A stretch of 64,000 nt of DNA from Imbricaverruca yamaguchii (GCA_034440575.1 JAOTOL010001451.1:305001-369000); one strand, 5' to 3'. Numbered from the stretch's first letter, positions 49,723-62,662 are shown. Notes: generated by a model from the letters alone, not told the origin. Translations and numbers: made by a program.

Positions 49723-51145
49723 ACTTCGCAACGACGCCAACCTAGAACCACAAAATAAGGAAGGATTTTAAGCTCCAATCTCTATAATTTTGTATTTTAA
49801 TTTGCATGTTTCTGCCCGACGACTCACAAAGCACATTTCTCAAGGAGATTGGACTTCAATGTACGCCAGGTTTTCACATTTCCTAGCTTGGTAGCAGCTC
49901 ACGAGTTGTGAGTCACGACACTACGCTTATGGACGGATGCGTTTTTTTTAGCCGCTTGATATTTGCATCGAGAAACCTCAGCGTCGAATGTACTGGTTTA
50001 CCGATAATTATTCCAGAATATGACGGAATTATTTATGCATTCTGCTTCGCTATGTCACTGACCCATTTACGTAAATACCTAAGCGTTATTGTTACATTGG
50101 CGCAAATACGACGGGGCTGATTCAATGCACATATGGCATTGCAAAAAAATGCACCATGTACCTCACCGGGCCGGGCCGACATTCGTCTCCACAAGGGGTC
50201 CCACTGGCTGAAAAACGCTTATGCTAATGTTATGCTGAGATGGATTTAAGCAGTCGAACTGCATCCTATGCAATATGCATGCGCTGCTGCATCGAACGTG
50301 TAGCCGCCACTCGAACGTGCAATTGCATTTCGGCGTGATTATCTTGCCCGAAAGTTTACCGGGCTGCCAATATTCTGACGCGATCCGGCTGCGTATTCCT
50401 GCCAGATGCCGAGCGGAGAGTATTCCTGCCAGACTGGCAGCCGACATGCCTGGCCAAGCAATGAGTGCCAGCTTGTGGGCTTTGCGATTTCTTCATCTTC
50501 GCTAAGACTACGCAACGTCAACGGTGAGACGATTTTGTTTGCATATATTTGCACTTGTCAGAAAACCAACAACTATAAAAACGTAGCGGATGGCGCTGAC
50601 CGAAGCTTGCAGGGGCCGCCACCCAGAGGGTTCGGATGGACGTGAGAGTTTCCAGCATTATCACGGATACACACATTGTGTCCGTTGCTGCTGGTAGTTG
50701 ACGCCGAAACAGAAATATACTATCCCATGGTAATCTGACTTGTTAACGCGCACCTAGCAATGTATTCGTAGCATTCTGCGCCTTTAAATATGGAATACCG
50801 CATTTCATGATCTCGTGGACCTCAAATGGGGGCATCGAAGCATGGTGTGGACAAGTGTGTGGAGCTGGTTTATGTTTCGCGAAACTTATTATTTTCAGCT
50901 AAGTGATTGTTCACAATAACTATTCATGGTTTACAAGGCAAATGCGGCAAATGTAACTTTATATGCCGACACTAATAAAAGGTGATAACTCCGAGTAATG
51001 CTTTGTACAGCAAACCGAGAAGACAACTGAAATAGAAAACATGTTCATTGTTTTAATGCTATTTATTGATTCCATGGACATGGCAGGACATAATTACAAC
51101 ATAGCACGGACATCACAGGACAAAATTGAGCTAGCAGGACTTGCC
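49723..51145. other. No confident feature
   Basis: Mixed sequence with no repeat or exon recognised, apart from small 'ggacatcacaggacaaaatt'-type repeats at about 51,070-51,140. Confidence 0.35.
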
Positions 51146-51481
51146 GCCCCGGTAGCTCAATTGGTTAGAGCGCTGGCCTGCACTGATCTCCCCTGTGTTG
51201 GCAACACAGGGTTCGAGTCGCTTCGCGCGCTCGCATTTAGCCCCGGCCGGGAGTGTCAGTTGGCAGCTGGCCCGATAAGGCTGGGGACGAGCTACCGGGC
51301 GGCCGTGTCGGTGCATTGGCGGCACGTTAAACTTTCGGTCTAAATTCTGCCGTTGACCTGGAGTTGATGGATCGGGTGGTGGGGCCAGGGTTCACGCAAC
51401 AAGCTCTGCTTAGCAATAGAACCCTGGTTCCTCAAGCCACCCCAGCAACAATTCGGATTAAGTTTTTTTATGAAAAAAAAA
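51146..51481 (+). mobile_element. tRNA-derived SINE (family X), copy 1
   Basis: The head GCCCCGGTAGCTCAATTGGT with an A box (TAGCTCAATTGG, 51,153-51,164) and a B box (GGTTCGAGTC, 51,210-51,219) is a clear tRNA-like pol III promoter. A body of ~250 bp ('ccggccgggagtgtcagttg') and an A-rich tail (51,471-51,481) follow. The long body and tail make it a SINE, not a tRNA gene. Related copies lie at 54.74-54.90 kb and 61.8-62.06 kb. Confidence 0.85.
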
Positions 51482-51865
51482 TGTCAGCATTGGATAGATA
51501 TGACAGGACAAAACTGAAGCTAATCATGGACGAGACGGGACAGAATTGCAGCTTAGCATGAACAATTCGGTCCAATTTCTAAAGTACATGTGTATGCAGA
51601 AACTCATGCTTTGCAACTATGCGTTATTAACAGCGCTAAAATGCATAGAGAGACCAGGCCAGACTCTGACTTAAGAATATTGTCATTTAGCACACAAAGA
51701 GCACGAGAAGTGACGTACGTTGAAGGCGACGTCTCTTGCAGTCCGTGTTGGATGTTGCAGGCCTCTGCGCTGACAAGTGTCAGCCACCACCCAAACAATA
51801 CTTACGCACATGTCTACCAAAGCCAACATTTAGAATAGGCGCATTTTTGTACAAGTTTAGCATCG
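51482..51865. other. No feature seen
   Basis: Mixed sequence. Confidence 0.4.
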
Positions 51866-52181
51866 GGGCTACGTAGAACAATCGCGCTGTCAATGTTACA
51901 ACACAACTGACCGCGATATCGGAGCTATGTGGAACAGGAAAAGTCGCGCTGTCAATGTTACAACCCAACTGGCAGCGACATCGGAGCAACGTAGAACATT
52001 CGCGCTGCCAATGTTACAACACAACTGGCAGCGACATTGGAGCTATGTGGAACAGTCGCGCTGTCAATGTTACAACACAACTGACCGCGATATCGGAGCA
52101 ACGCAGAACAGTCGCGCTGCCAATGTTACAGCACAACTGGCCGCGACATCGGAGCAACGTAGAACATTCGCGCTGTCAATG
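51866..52181 (+). repeat. 56-bp tandem array, ~5.5 copies
   Basis: The unit is 'cgcgctgtcaatgttacaac' plus 'acaactgaccgcgatatcgg' and 'agctatgtggaacagt'. The last unit is broken after 'caatg' by the TTAA-flanked family C element, and part of a unit ('acacacaactggtg') resumes after it at 53,041. Confidence 0.92.
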
Positions 52182-53040
52182 TTAACCCTCGCCAGTATTC
52201 GGCATTTTGCCACCTTCGGTCGTATAGGGGTAGGGAGGGGTGATACGAACCCCTAGCCGTTCGAAACCGTGCATGTTACGAAAACGAACCGAAGACTAAA
52301 GTTATAGATCTGGCCGAGATCTCGCGATTGGAATTCAGTATTACCTTCTAAGGTCAATGGTTGATCTTCCAGGTCAGGTCAAATGTATTTTTCGTATTTT
52401 CCTAAGAAAATCTCAGTTATATCGAAACTACTGTCTAAATATGAAATAAATTGCCGGAAATATGTTTATTTCGATATTTCAAACATAACGACATGTCACA
52501 CGATGTGATTGGACCAATATATCATGCACCAAATGAGGTCAAAGCCGTGACCCCATATATCCAACTTATTGAAAAGTGGTTCCAATTTCGTAGTTTAATG
52601 TTTCCCAGGGTAAAAATGGACGCTGAATTCGAATTCAGTACGAAAAATTACCGTAGGTCACCTTTAAAAAAACGTCGAAAGGTCAAACGAGGTCAACCGA
52701 GGTCAACCGAGGTCAACGATTTTTGGAACCTTATTTTTCAAGGGGAACCCATCCTGCCATCAGTATTTGTTATTATTTGCCGATAATTACGCTAAGTATG
52801 TAAAAAATACGTGCGATAATTACGTAGTTATTGAAAACTGGTCGGAGGTACTCCCCTTTATTACTTCATAACTCCATGACCTGACATGACCTCCAAAAAA
52901 CTTTCCTCAATCAAGTCGTCAAAATGTTGCCCCAAAGGGTACTAAAAATATCAGGGCGATCCGTTCATCGGTTTGGAAAGAATACACAAAAACCATACGG
53001 GGGTTGCACCCCCACCCCACCTTATACGTGCGAGGGTTAA
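52182..53040 (+). mobile_element. Family C (piggyBac-like MITE)
   Basis: 859 bp with TTAACCCTCGCCAG at the left and 'cgtgcgaggg' TTAA at the right, an 11-bp inverted terminus including TTAA. It splits a unit of the 56-bp tandem array, so the insertion and TTAA duplication can be read directly. Inside are many AGGTCA-type half-sites, including four direct repeats of 'gaggtcaa' spacing at about 52,679-52,713. A 111-codon ORF inside it is probably chance. Confidence 0.88.
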
Positions 53041-53562
53041 TACACACAACTGGTGAATTCCACAACAGATCGACCAAATATTTTCAAATTTTACACCCAC
53101 TAACTTTGAATGTGGACCAAAATTGGTGCGCAGGGTAGTCTTGTGCTCTGAACACGCCTGAAGAGGTTTTAGCTCAATCCGATCAACGGTTTCGTAGATA
53201 TAGCCTACGGTAGTATTTTGAGGTCACACAACGAGGTATCTTTGGGGATAGATATATCGTCGATAATGAAGATAAAGTATGACATATTATGCATATGTGG
53301 GAAGAAAAATGATCAAAGAAAACACATCCGTGATGTAATATCAACATCTTTTACGTTTGACCTCGTGACCCGATGACCTCGTGACTTCTGTGACCCCTGC
53401 GCCAATGAAATTGAAAAGTCTAATGACAGAAGTACACACAGGCATGATTTATCTGCCATATAAAAATGAACGCGTTATTGCTCTTAAATATCTCACATGC
53501 ACGTTCGTTCTCCACGGTTTCTATGGTTTTACAATGTTCGGAATGCACGGATTTCCAGTAAG

Positions 53563-53565
<3 letters not shown>
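53041..53565. other. Sequence right of family C
   Basis: Starts with the remainder of a 56-bp array unit, then unassigned sequence. 'gacctcgtgacccgatgacc' near 53,360 continues the AGGTCA/TGACCT theme outside the element. Confidence 0.4.
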
Positions 53566-53631
<66 letters not shown>

Positions 53632-53694
53632 GTGGGGGGGGGGGGGGGGGGGTGTGTTGTGTGGTTGTGTGTGCGTGTGTGTGAGATTAGTGTT
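53566..53694. repeat. (GT)n followed by G-run and (GT)n
   Basis: About 32 GT dinucleotides, then an almost pure run of G (about 53,634-53,652), then GT-rich sequence to about 53,684. The G-run could adopt G-quadruplex structure. Confidence 0.95.
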
Positions 53695-54009
53695 TTAGGG
53701 CGCATCAACCATGGTAGATCATTTAGCGCCCGTCCAGTTAGTTATCTCCCATTGGAAAACTACGGGAGATAGAGCAATGAGATAAAAAAGGGTGATGTTA
53801 AAACGTTTACTTAAAAATCATGTTAAAACGTATTGATGTAAGTCTTTTAATGATTTGCTTTAATGCACTTCACAAAGTTCAACGTCACCCATTACCGATA
53901 TGGTAATTGGAATTGATAGGCATATCGACTGCGTCGGTCATGTAGCGCCCATGTCACCGTCAGTCAAACAATGTCATATGTACGTATGGCATATGCACCT
54001 AACCAAATG

Positions 54010-54168
54010 TGCTCAAACGCAAAGGCACGTAAGCCTAAACGTACGTACATTGGCTCATACGCGCATTTCCTCTTTTACGTACATTTGCGCTTACGTACAT
54101 TTGCTTATGTACATTTGCTTACGTACATCTGCCATACGTACATTTGTACTTACGCGCATTTGTCCTAG
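54010..54168. repeat. Degenerate TTACGTACATTTGC tandem array
   Basis: About seven spaced copies of 'ttacgtacatttgc'. This is the reverse complement of the theme in the array at 12.95-13.23 kb. Confidence 0.75.
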
Positions 54169-54737
54169 AATCTGAATCAGTACATGTCAGTGCAGCATGT
54201 ACCGATTGCATGGACCTTGGACACAGTGAACTGCCACCGTCGGTCAGAAGGTATTATCGATAGGTCACCCATAGGCGTATCTACGCGTAACGACGTAATT
54301 TTACTTATAGATATCTGATGGTCTAGTAATGGAAAAACCTGATCATGCTGGCCCGACAACAAGGAGTACAATTATGCCTTCATTCTAACTTTAGGATTTG
54401 CATCCTTTGCATGGACGGACAGTTCTATCCTAATCCTATCCTATCGCCTATCCTGACGCAGACATACGCGTTTTTCTCACGTGCGACACGCTACACCGCA
54501 CACAGCGAGCGCCGAAAAACATGAACATCTTCGCAACCTTCCTGCGGATTCATTGTTCACGTTTTGGCCACTCCCTGCATATTGCACATCTTGTCCAATT
54601 TTTCCGGGGTGGATTTATGGACCAGGATCCTATTGCCGAGGGAAGCTTGTTGCATGAACTCTGACCACGCCATCCGATCCGTAAATTCCAGTTCAGCGGC
54701 ATAATTAGGACCGAGAGCTTACCGTGACGTCATCGCA
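54169..54737. other. No feature seen
   Basis: Mixed sequence. Confidence 0.4.
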
Positions 54738-54900
54738 CCGACACGGACGTCCTAGTAACGCGTCTTCGACCTTGTCGGGCCGGTTGCCAGCTGATCCTCC
54801 CAACCGGGAGCTAAATGTGAGCGAATGAAGCTGCCTGCCTTGCCAGGCCAGGGGAGACCAATGCACTCAAGTGGTCTATCCAGCTGAGTTACCAGACACA
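54738..54900 (-). mobile_element. tRNA-derived SINE (family X), copy 2
   Basis: On the minus strand from 54,900: a head with an A box (TAACTCAGCTGG) and then the same body as copy 1 ('cccggttgggaggatcagct' against 'ccggccgggagtgtcagttg'). The 3' part is missing. Confidence 0.75.
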
Positions 54901-56027
54901 TTATGCCAGATAATTGACTGCGCCAATAGAAAAGAAGACTCGTCTCAGCATATCAATGCCAGCCGCATATATGCACAAACATGGGTGGGATAACAGCATC
55001 ACTATTGTAAAAAAAGAAGTCCACTGATATCTCATGGTAGGCTTCATTGCTCGGTAAGCCGACATGAGCTGATGAAAATGTGTGTGCCTAAAGAGTGATC
55101 TGAGGTACAATAAAAGCTTATGGCTTATGGTAATACCTGTTCTGTCCAATATAACTGCGACCGAGAAATACAAACAAGGTTCGTGTGTCCTTGAAACGAA
55201 AACGTGACAAGGTTGACATATTAACCCAACGAAGAAGACATTCGGCACAGTATGTTTATTCTCGACATCATCCATTATGTGTGCCTTTTTCCATACACGT
55301 TCGTCTTTATCCTTTTCATTCTGACGACCAAAGGGTGAAACCGGTCACTTTGTAGGAACTTTGGCAAGCACATGCACGCTGGTTTCAGTTATGCCAAGAG
55401 GCCTGATTTCTCCTACAAGCTCTGGATAAACTTAGCTTTCTCAGCTTTGCCTTGGCATTTCACACATGTTGAAATGGTCAGAGGTTATGGAATCGGTTCC
55501 TGGCCAGTTACTTCAACATAATTCCTCGTCAGCATGGGATACGACGTAGGATAGGAAGCTATAAAATATCAGGCCTGTTTTCATTGTCGAAACATTTCAT
55601 ATTTATATATTTCATCCAATCGCATATTTCGTGCGATTCTGCGAGTTAGTTTCCTAGATGAAGATTCTGGAATGCAGTAAGATCTGAATACGATCGCCAC
55701 CTCCTCTACTCGAAACAAATTTATCATTAGACCTTATGTGTTCCTATCCAATATAGTATGTGTCCATAATACATTCCAGGCGCCCAAGTCTGAGGAGAAG
55801 TCCAGACCAATGTGTGAATCCCAAATTATGTCTTGATCAGGATGCAGAATGTGGGGCCACGTCCTGAGGCGCAGCCATTGGGGCCGGAATCCACCCCATT
55901 CTCCCTTGTTAAATATACACTAGATGAAACAAAAAATGTCACAATTTCACCACCAAATCCAAAACTTTCTGCGCTCTTCGCGCCAGAAGCTTCATTGGCT
56001 TCAGCACATTTTTTTCGCCGGACATCA
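54901..56027. other. No confident feature
   Basis: A 124-codon minus-strand ORF (54,901-55,275) is hydrophobic but unrecognised and within chance length. Nothing else seen. Confidence 0.35.
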
Positions 56028-57757
56028 CAGTGTCAGTTCCTTGCCCAACACTCCACTGGTCATCATACTAAGAATATTATCACTATGGTGTCATGCATTC
56101 TCTGAGATAAGCGGAACGACATTAATCATGCGTCAAACTTCGTAATATGACACTGTATCGTTTTGATGCTAAGACCATTGACGTCTATATATAACAAGAA
56201 AGATAATTCGACTTTTCAAAACGGTCCCGTCGGCGGCGCCGAATACGGGCAAAACGGTGGCGCTGGCAGGCGCTGCGCAGTGTGTTGTGGATGTAAAGCG
56301 GTGATGTTGAGGCGTTCTAAGTGGTGAAAAAGACTATCATTTTCAAATGATATATTCATATACGAAGCAAGAACTTTGCTCGATATATATTCATATCCCA
56401 AGCAAAAACCACACCACCCCATTAAGCCTGTGCTCCGACCTGGCGCGTCCCTGCCGTTCATCCCCTTGCGGAGACAGATACAAAGGGCACAGGGGACATG
56501 TGTCCGCCAATGGCAAGGTGGCGCCCGTCTTACGAGGAAAAGTGGTCCTCCAGTCAGGCTCGAGTCCTTTTCCTTTATAGTTTTTCAGCTAAAGGCGCCC
56601 ATCGTGAGATACTTATAATGTGTCCCTTATAATCATTGAGTGCACCCCTCCCCTTTAATTTTCAGCCGAAGTCTCCCCTCCAAAACTTTTGAGTGTGCCC
56701 TTCTCTAAATTTTCAGATGGAGGCGTGCCTGATTGTTCATCCAGTGGTTCCAGAATGCCCTCCTTCCATGAAAAGTCCTGGATCCGTCCTGTTCTCTTGG
56801 AAGAGACCCAGTGCTAATAGAAAGAACTACAATTAAAGAGGAAGTCATGAGAGCATGGATGTTGATTTCGAAAAAAAAAAATATTTGGGCAGGGGTAAAA
56901 TATATGATGGAAATGGACAGGCCCAAATTGATTAGGGAACACACTCCGTAGGGTCCCATGTTAAAGTTTGAAATTAATGGCGGGGACAAAGCCAACATCT
57001 ATGTGGCACTTGTCCCCTCGAAAGTATATAAATCAACACCTCTGTCGGAGCGTCAACCCGTTCCCTGCAGGATAGTCGTGCGGATTCAGGGATGGTCGGC
57101 GGATTCAAGGACATGTCCCCATGAAATTTGGAAACTGCGGCCAATCGCTTGAAGGCTCGAGTGCTCCCCTTCACATTTTTCAGCCGGAGGCACTCCTCTA
57201 GTGTGCTCAAGTACACATCTCCTCCCATGCTAATAGGATTTTCGTCCGAAGGCGCCCACTCAGGTATCTTCGCATGGTGCACTTCCGAAGAAATGGCGCT
57301 CCCAGGAAAATGCCCCTCTCCCAGGATCATATGGATCCGACCGTGATTAGGATATTTGGTGTGCACGTAGTACAAATATGCTGTCAACTGCAAACGCTCA
57401 CTGCGTTACTTCGATTGCATTTATCGGGTATTCGGGGTCTTAATTCCATGCCGAATACCGTACAAAGTTGACAAAACGATGATAGAAGTTAGACCCCAAA
57501 AACCCAATTACAATACTTTACAAGACATTTCCCATTTGTGTCTCCTCATCATGAATCCAGCATCATTTTTTTACTTCCTTTTATCAAAATGTATCCACAA
57601 CTTTTCATTCTACATTTCATTCTAGCGCCAAAATCCATGGGAGCGGGCGGTGCGCTCTCTCTCTTTTGCCCATATACCGCTGCTCCAGCCGGGACCGGAC
57701 GCAGGGCGTTCGGCGGGCGGCGAGTTGTCTGTCTAGTTATATACAGAGGTCAATGGT
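56028..57757 (+). mobile_element. Family D long dispersed repeat, copy 2
   Basis: Collinear with 27,308-29,540: 'gtcagttccttgcccaacac' at the start, 'aaaacggtcccgtcggcggc' at about 56,218, 'ccgttcatccccttgcggag', 'gggtcccatgtta' at 56,951, and 'ccagccgggaccggac' near 57,686. It lacks the AT expansion and internal duplication of copy 1, so it may be closer to the ancestral form. No intact ORF. Confidence 0.75.
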
Positions 57758-57929
57758 TGAGTTAGTAGATCCCGCTGACCATCCGTGGGTGCATGATGCC
57801 GCCTCATTCTCCAGCTAAAAAAAAACAGCTGCGGCTGATGATGAAACCTTAGTTCAGCGAGCCGCCTCACAGATGTCGCCACCAGGCACCATGACGCGGG
57901 GCCCGAGGCGGCAAGCTGGCTCAGCTGAG

Positions 57930-58041
57930 CCGCCGGCCGGCAGCCTCAACAGTGTGAAGTGGCCGGCTCCGTGCCGTGGACGGCGCCGGGTACCAGCCCG
58001 CTCAGTCGGCGCAGTCCAGCCAACTCGCCGACAAGTCGAGG
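57930..58041 (+). CDS. Weak candidate exon, GC-rich
   Basis: After 'gctgag' an open frame (about 37 codons, QCEVAGSVPWTAPGTSPLSR then RSPANSPTSR) runs to a donor-like TCGAG|GTAACT. The Ser/Pro/Arg-rich composition and GC content contrast with the flanks. There is no domain and no partner exon in the window. Treat as a hint only. Confidence 0.2.
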
Positions 58042-60790
58042 TAACTCATCACGACGGTGGCTGGTGCGGCCTCCGCAACTGAGCCCGGGCGCTAAGGTTT
58101 CTGTTCCGCTCCGACCACTCCGGAACAATGAAGTTATAGATGCCAGACATGTCACCACGAGGTGAAGACAACTTCATCTGAGTTAGTTGTTTAGTTATTA
58201 GGGCTTTAGGGCACATCGACTTCATTGGTCATGTACCACCCATAACCATAACTTGTCTCAGTCGAAACCTTGCGTTTACCCTAGGGCTGTCTCTTGGGAC
58301 CCCCAAAGGCGCAATATTGTCGTTTTTAAAGTACGAAGCTTGCTTAGGTCTCCATGTATTAGTTTCCAACTACACGTAGGATGGTGCCCACTATCTCATC
58401 ATTTGGAGGGGCGTGAGGGGAGGGGTGTTTAGGGGGCTGAAGAGCCAGATTTTTATCATGCAGCATTGGGAAATGTAGTGATATTTTCCCTAGCACTAAT
58501 GTTAAAACTCGTCATAGGCATATTTGCGGCGTAGGGAAGGGGCTATGATTTTCATTCTTCTTCGTATTAATCCTCGCCCGTGAAGGAGGTTGATTCAATT
58601 CGCCTCAGTTTGTTCGACATCGCGGGAACGTATTGGTCGCCTCGGCTTAGCGTGATTGATGGGACATGATTTGCCGACCTTATTGTATATATAATTTAAC
58701 ATGTCTGATCAAGTTGCTGGTATGACTACGTAAGAGATGCTGCGGAATAATGAGCACGCTAAATATTTCAAGCACGTATCACGCTATTGATTTCGCACAA
58801 GCAACCATCAGCCCTCAGTGCTACGGAGTCACGTAGACTCTAACTCTGAGTACGGGTTATCTTAAGTACCCTTGAGTCATGTTGACCTCCTGCCACGTCG
58901 TGGTACCACTGAGCTCCTTCCCTGTTACCTCTTAAACCGTTCAAGATGTTCCCTTGAAGTTCGGTATATCTTCCGACAATTGATGAACGCACCTCATGTT
59001 AAACAGCGGTCAGGTCTATCAAAGTCACGAAGCTAGGCCAAGTCAGTCAGGCTATTGTCTTTTTGAAACGCAAACCGTGCCATATGCTGCCAACATTGAA
59101 ATATGAGGAGCATACAACTGCAATAATGCAAATGCAACACTGTTTCCGCCGGTAAGAGCACCAGCACCAACGAACGTCGAAAAAGCGCAAATAATATTGC
59201 ACATTACTGTCACTATTCAATAAGTTCCAATGTTCGCAGTATATGTTCTGCAACGTTCACAGCATACTTTGTTATCTAATAGTGTTCCATTTTTCCGATT
59301 AATATCAGATTAGGTCACATAGATAGCATCTGACAGTCTCCAGAATATAGGTATTGAAGGTACCCTGAAATCTAAAATGCGGACTATTCTGGCGTAGTAA
59401 TCACTAAGCCAGGGCAATTTTGCTCCCCAATCTAGCTTTTATGTGATTAGCTTACATGAAGCAGGAAGACATTCACGTTTGTTTGGTGACACTCCTTGTC
59501 TTTTCAGTGCAATCCGCTTCTAAAATCTAAAATTCCGCTTCAGTACAATCCGCTTTCAAGAGCTCATCGCGTATTTCCCATCCGCTTGGCTGTGCCCTGA
59601 TCGATGACCGCGATCTTCACGTTTGGAAGTGTGGTGGTGGTGGTGGTGGCGGTGGTGGATTTGTGTTTTAAGGTACGTTGAGCGTGTTAGCAATTTTGTG
59701 CTCATCGAATGTCAGTGTGCTGCACTGTTTTCAGTTCACATGTCATTGATATTGAAGTACGAAATTACTTTTGTTTCACAACGAAAGTCCGACAACTATG
59801 GCGAAGAAAAGGCGACTGCCTTCGCCTTGACATTGGCCTGTTTGAGCTCCTCTCGAAATTCAACCAGAAGTGGTCGAGCAAATGTTCGAACTAGACCTGA
59901 GTGTTACGGGATGGTGCTACAGCATGTTTGCAACGCCTTTGCTTGCTACCTAGCTTTGAAGAAAATGTATTGTGTGGAGGAGATAAAATTGAGCCCCATG
60001 CACTGTGAGGGGGAAGATGTGCGGTGACGTCAAGGATGAAAGTGAGAATTCCCGATTATTGCGAGACAGAGAAGATTTGAATTGACTTGTATGGTCGCAC
60101 ATCACCCCGGAGTTGAACAATGGGGCATGAAATGGCGAGATCCCGTCTTGCGCAACACGATGACTTGTCTCTCATGTCTGAATCTACAGCGCTTTTCGTT
60201 TGTCAGTGTTTGAGACGTAACAACCCAACCACTGTACTGGGAAGGTGGCACAATGTGCACAAGCGAGGGTAATAACGCCACTGTCATGGCCTTTTTTGGG
60301 GTTCAGATCATCTCGTATCATTTTCGTTTGCTCGTTTGCTCCGCCATGGTGGACTTCACCTTACCACATGCGGCCAGAATGTCACCTGCTGACAGGGTGC
60401 TATCAGCAATTTCGTTGTTACGGCAGACAAAATATTGGCAATATTCAAGCAGTACTAATTAACATGGGTAGTATTCGAGTACGGGACGCTTCATGTGAAC
60501 CGTTTCCAAGTAGAAGTGCTGGCAGCATTTTCGCTTAACTGATCAAAACCATAACTGATGTTTTTTTTTGTTCTGTGAAGCTGGGTAAGAATGAAAAAAA
60601 ATGGTCATGTCGCAACCATTCACTTCCTATCTGGATAGAAAGTTGGCTATGCGTAAAATCATGTGCGAATAATTTCCTTGGGAAAGATATGCCTCTATAT
60701 TTAAACGTAAACATATCTAACCAAATGTTCAAAGTTTGACGTGGAACTTTCAACAAATGTTAGAATAACATAACCAATACTCGTCTCAAA
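58042..60790. other. Mostly unassigned
   Basis: A (GGT)n run at about 59,630-59,658. ORFs of up to 134 codons (59,623-60,027) show no recognised domain. Confidence 0.35.
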
Positions 60791-60794
60791 GTAC

Positions 60795-61035
60795 AACGGA
60801 TAAAGGAGAGTGGTCTGGAGGCAGGATCCTCGCACTTCAACCGGGAGGTTGTGAGTTAGAATCCAATCTGTCGCTGCTACTCGCCAGTAACAAATTGGCG
60901 TGAGAAATTTACTGAGTTATACGAGGAAGGAAGTCTTGTCCGGAGATCAATAACCCGACTAAGCATAACGGATATTTGGCCACTATGCGGCTCTAGGTTC
61001 TGTGACCTTCTGAAGCGTGAAAACCATACTTTTAA
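60795..61035 (+). mobile_element. Probable tRNA-derived SINE remnant
   Basis: 'gtggtctggaggcaggatcc' followed by 'gttgtgagttagaatcc' resembles diverged A and B boxes at tRNA spacing. The 3' part is 'ggttctgtgaccttctgaag'. No target duplication found. Confidence 0.4.
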
Positions 61036-61789
61036 TTTAGTTCGTTAGTTAGGTTGTTTAGGTTATTTTTATGTTAGTATTGGGCGTAAACAAAGTTTTT
61101 GTTGAATATTGAATATTCAGATTAGAAATAAACTTCACTAAACAGGTATTCTTTATGGCAAAGCAGCAACCTGTGAGCAGAGGGCATCAATATTGAGATC
61201 CTACTTCTGTACAAACTATTACCAATTATCAAGATAGGTAAACAATGGCTATTAACGATATGCTACAACGCTGGTAACATGAAACGATTCATGATACGAC
61301 CAACCTGAGGTAGCAAAAGAATGAACTCTCAGCTAGCTCAATACACCTGTTTGATATTCTTGCACATTAATTGTTCCAGATTGATATTCAATTTCGTATA
61401 TAAGATTACACTGGTCAAATGGTGTGGCCAAACCCTGTGCCACAACAACATTGGATTCGCAATGCTCCTTACGGCATTGAAGTTAGGCAGAGATGATCCA
61501 AATAATTTAGAGCCTAGCGTAGCCCATCCTTTTCATTCCCGATGGAAGCTGCTCCCGCGTTCTTGTGACTTCACCCACTGATTAGTTTTTTTTTGTTCTG
61601 CACGGGGCTCTGGTTTTCATAAAAATTATACCGGAATTGCGACCGCGTCCCACGACGCAAAGGTCATCGTACCCCACTTAAATTTCTAAATTAACGATTT
61701 GTCTTCATTATGGCTAGTTAGAGGCAGGCCATGGGAAAGCATCTGTTTGGAAGAAAACCCAGCTATGGCGGCTATAAACAGGTTGTTAC
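61036..61789. other. No feature seen
   Basis: AT-rich sequence, with 'ttagttcgttagttaggttg' at its left. Confidence 0.4.
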
Positions 61790-62060
61790 CCTGAAGGCCG
61801 AGTCGGTGGAGTTTTGATCTTCTGGTGCAGCTCGCTGCATGTTAGCAAACTGGTATTTGAATTGCTGTCTGGGCCTTATTTGGTTCCCGACTGGGGATGT
61901 TGGCTGGCAACTAGTCCGACCAGGCCGAGTTGGAGGCAGCAGTGTGCGCAAAGGCGCAGTGGGGAATAGGCTTCTAAGCAGGGCGGTCGGCCCATGTAAG
62001 GCACTAAGCCAGTGCCTCACCTGAGTAGAGCTGGGAAGTATTGTTGTTATTTTCATAAAA
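61790..62060 (+). mobile_element. SINE (family X), copy 3, diverged
   Basis: Its body 'cgactggggatgttggctgg' and 'caactagtccgaccaggcc' aligns with the body of copy 1 ('cggccgggagtgtcagttgg', 'cagctggcccgataaggc'). The tail is 'gttattttcataaaa'. The tRNA-like head is poorly preserved. Confidence 0.6.
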
Positions 62061-62662
62061 TGATGCTTTCATTCATTGGAAAATGGCAAACTTGAAAAAC
62101 TTGAAACAAAATATGCATTGATGACTCACAATTATGGTGAAAATTGAAGTTCATATACATTTGCATCATTTGCATCTTAGCTTCCAAACAGCTCTATCAT
62201 CGGTTGGCAGAGGATGGCCTCTCGTACATTTCGCCATATAGTGAGTTTTTGTTTCATAACAAGCGAAGGGTTATGAAGGCAGGGGCCCTCCAATATCGTT
62301 TGGCAATCGGTGATGTCACATGGGTTGGACAATTGCTCAGTCCCGTAGGCGTTCCAACGAAACTTCCGTGTTTTCCACACGACATTTCCGGTCTTAAATA
62401 CCATCGAAATGGGATAAAATCTGGTTCATTGGAAAGCTCGAGGAATCTTGTCCACGGACATGAGCCGAATTTTCCCTTAATACTAGGATTTTTCGCTTGG
62501 ACCCACGCTGACTGCATTCATGCCAAGCACCGCAGGAATCGCGCGGTGCCACGGGTAGTAGCAATATGATGAGTCAGGCCAACTGAAGATCACGGCCGGG
62601 AATGGGGGATTGGATCAAGTAAGGAGATAACTGTTGCAACATAATTCCTCCCTACTCGGTGC
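62061..62662. other. No confident feature
   Basis: A 141-codon plus-strand ORF (62,144-62,569) has no recognised domain. Confidence 0.35.

Noticed and set aside
51146..51225. Functional tRNA gene
   Set aside because: A and B boxes are good but the cloverleaf is not closed, and the sequence continues into a SINE body with an A-rich tail.
52451..52786. 111-codon ORF inside family C as a possible transposase
   Set aside because: Too short, no DDD/DDE catalytic pattern, and runs through the AGGTCA cluster.
54901..55275. Hydrophobic 124-codon minus-strand ORF as a membrane protein
   Set aside because: No recognised motif, no splice context, chance-level length.
59623..60027. 134-codon plus-strand ORF
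   Set aside because: Starts inside a (GGT)n run read as tryptophans; no domain.
62144..62569. 141-codon plus-strand ORF
   Set aside because: No recognised domain and many rare residue runs; unlikely to be coding, though sequence conservation could be checked.
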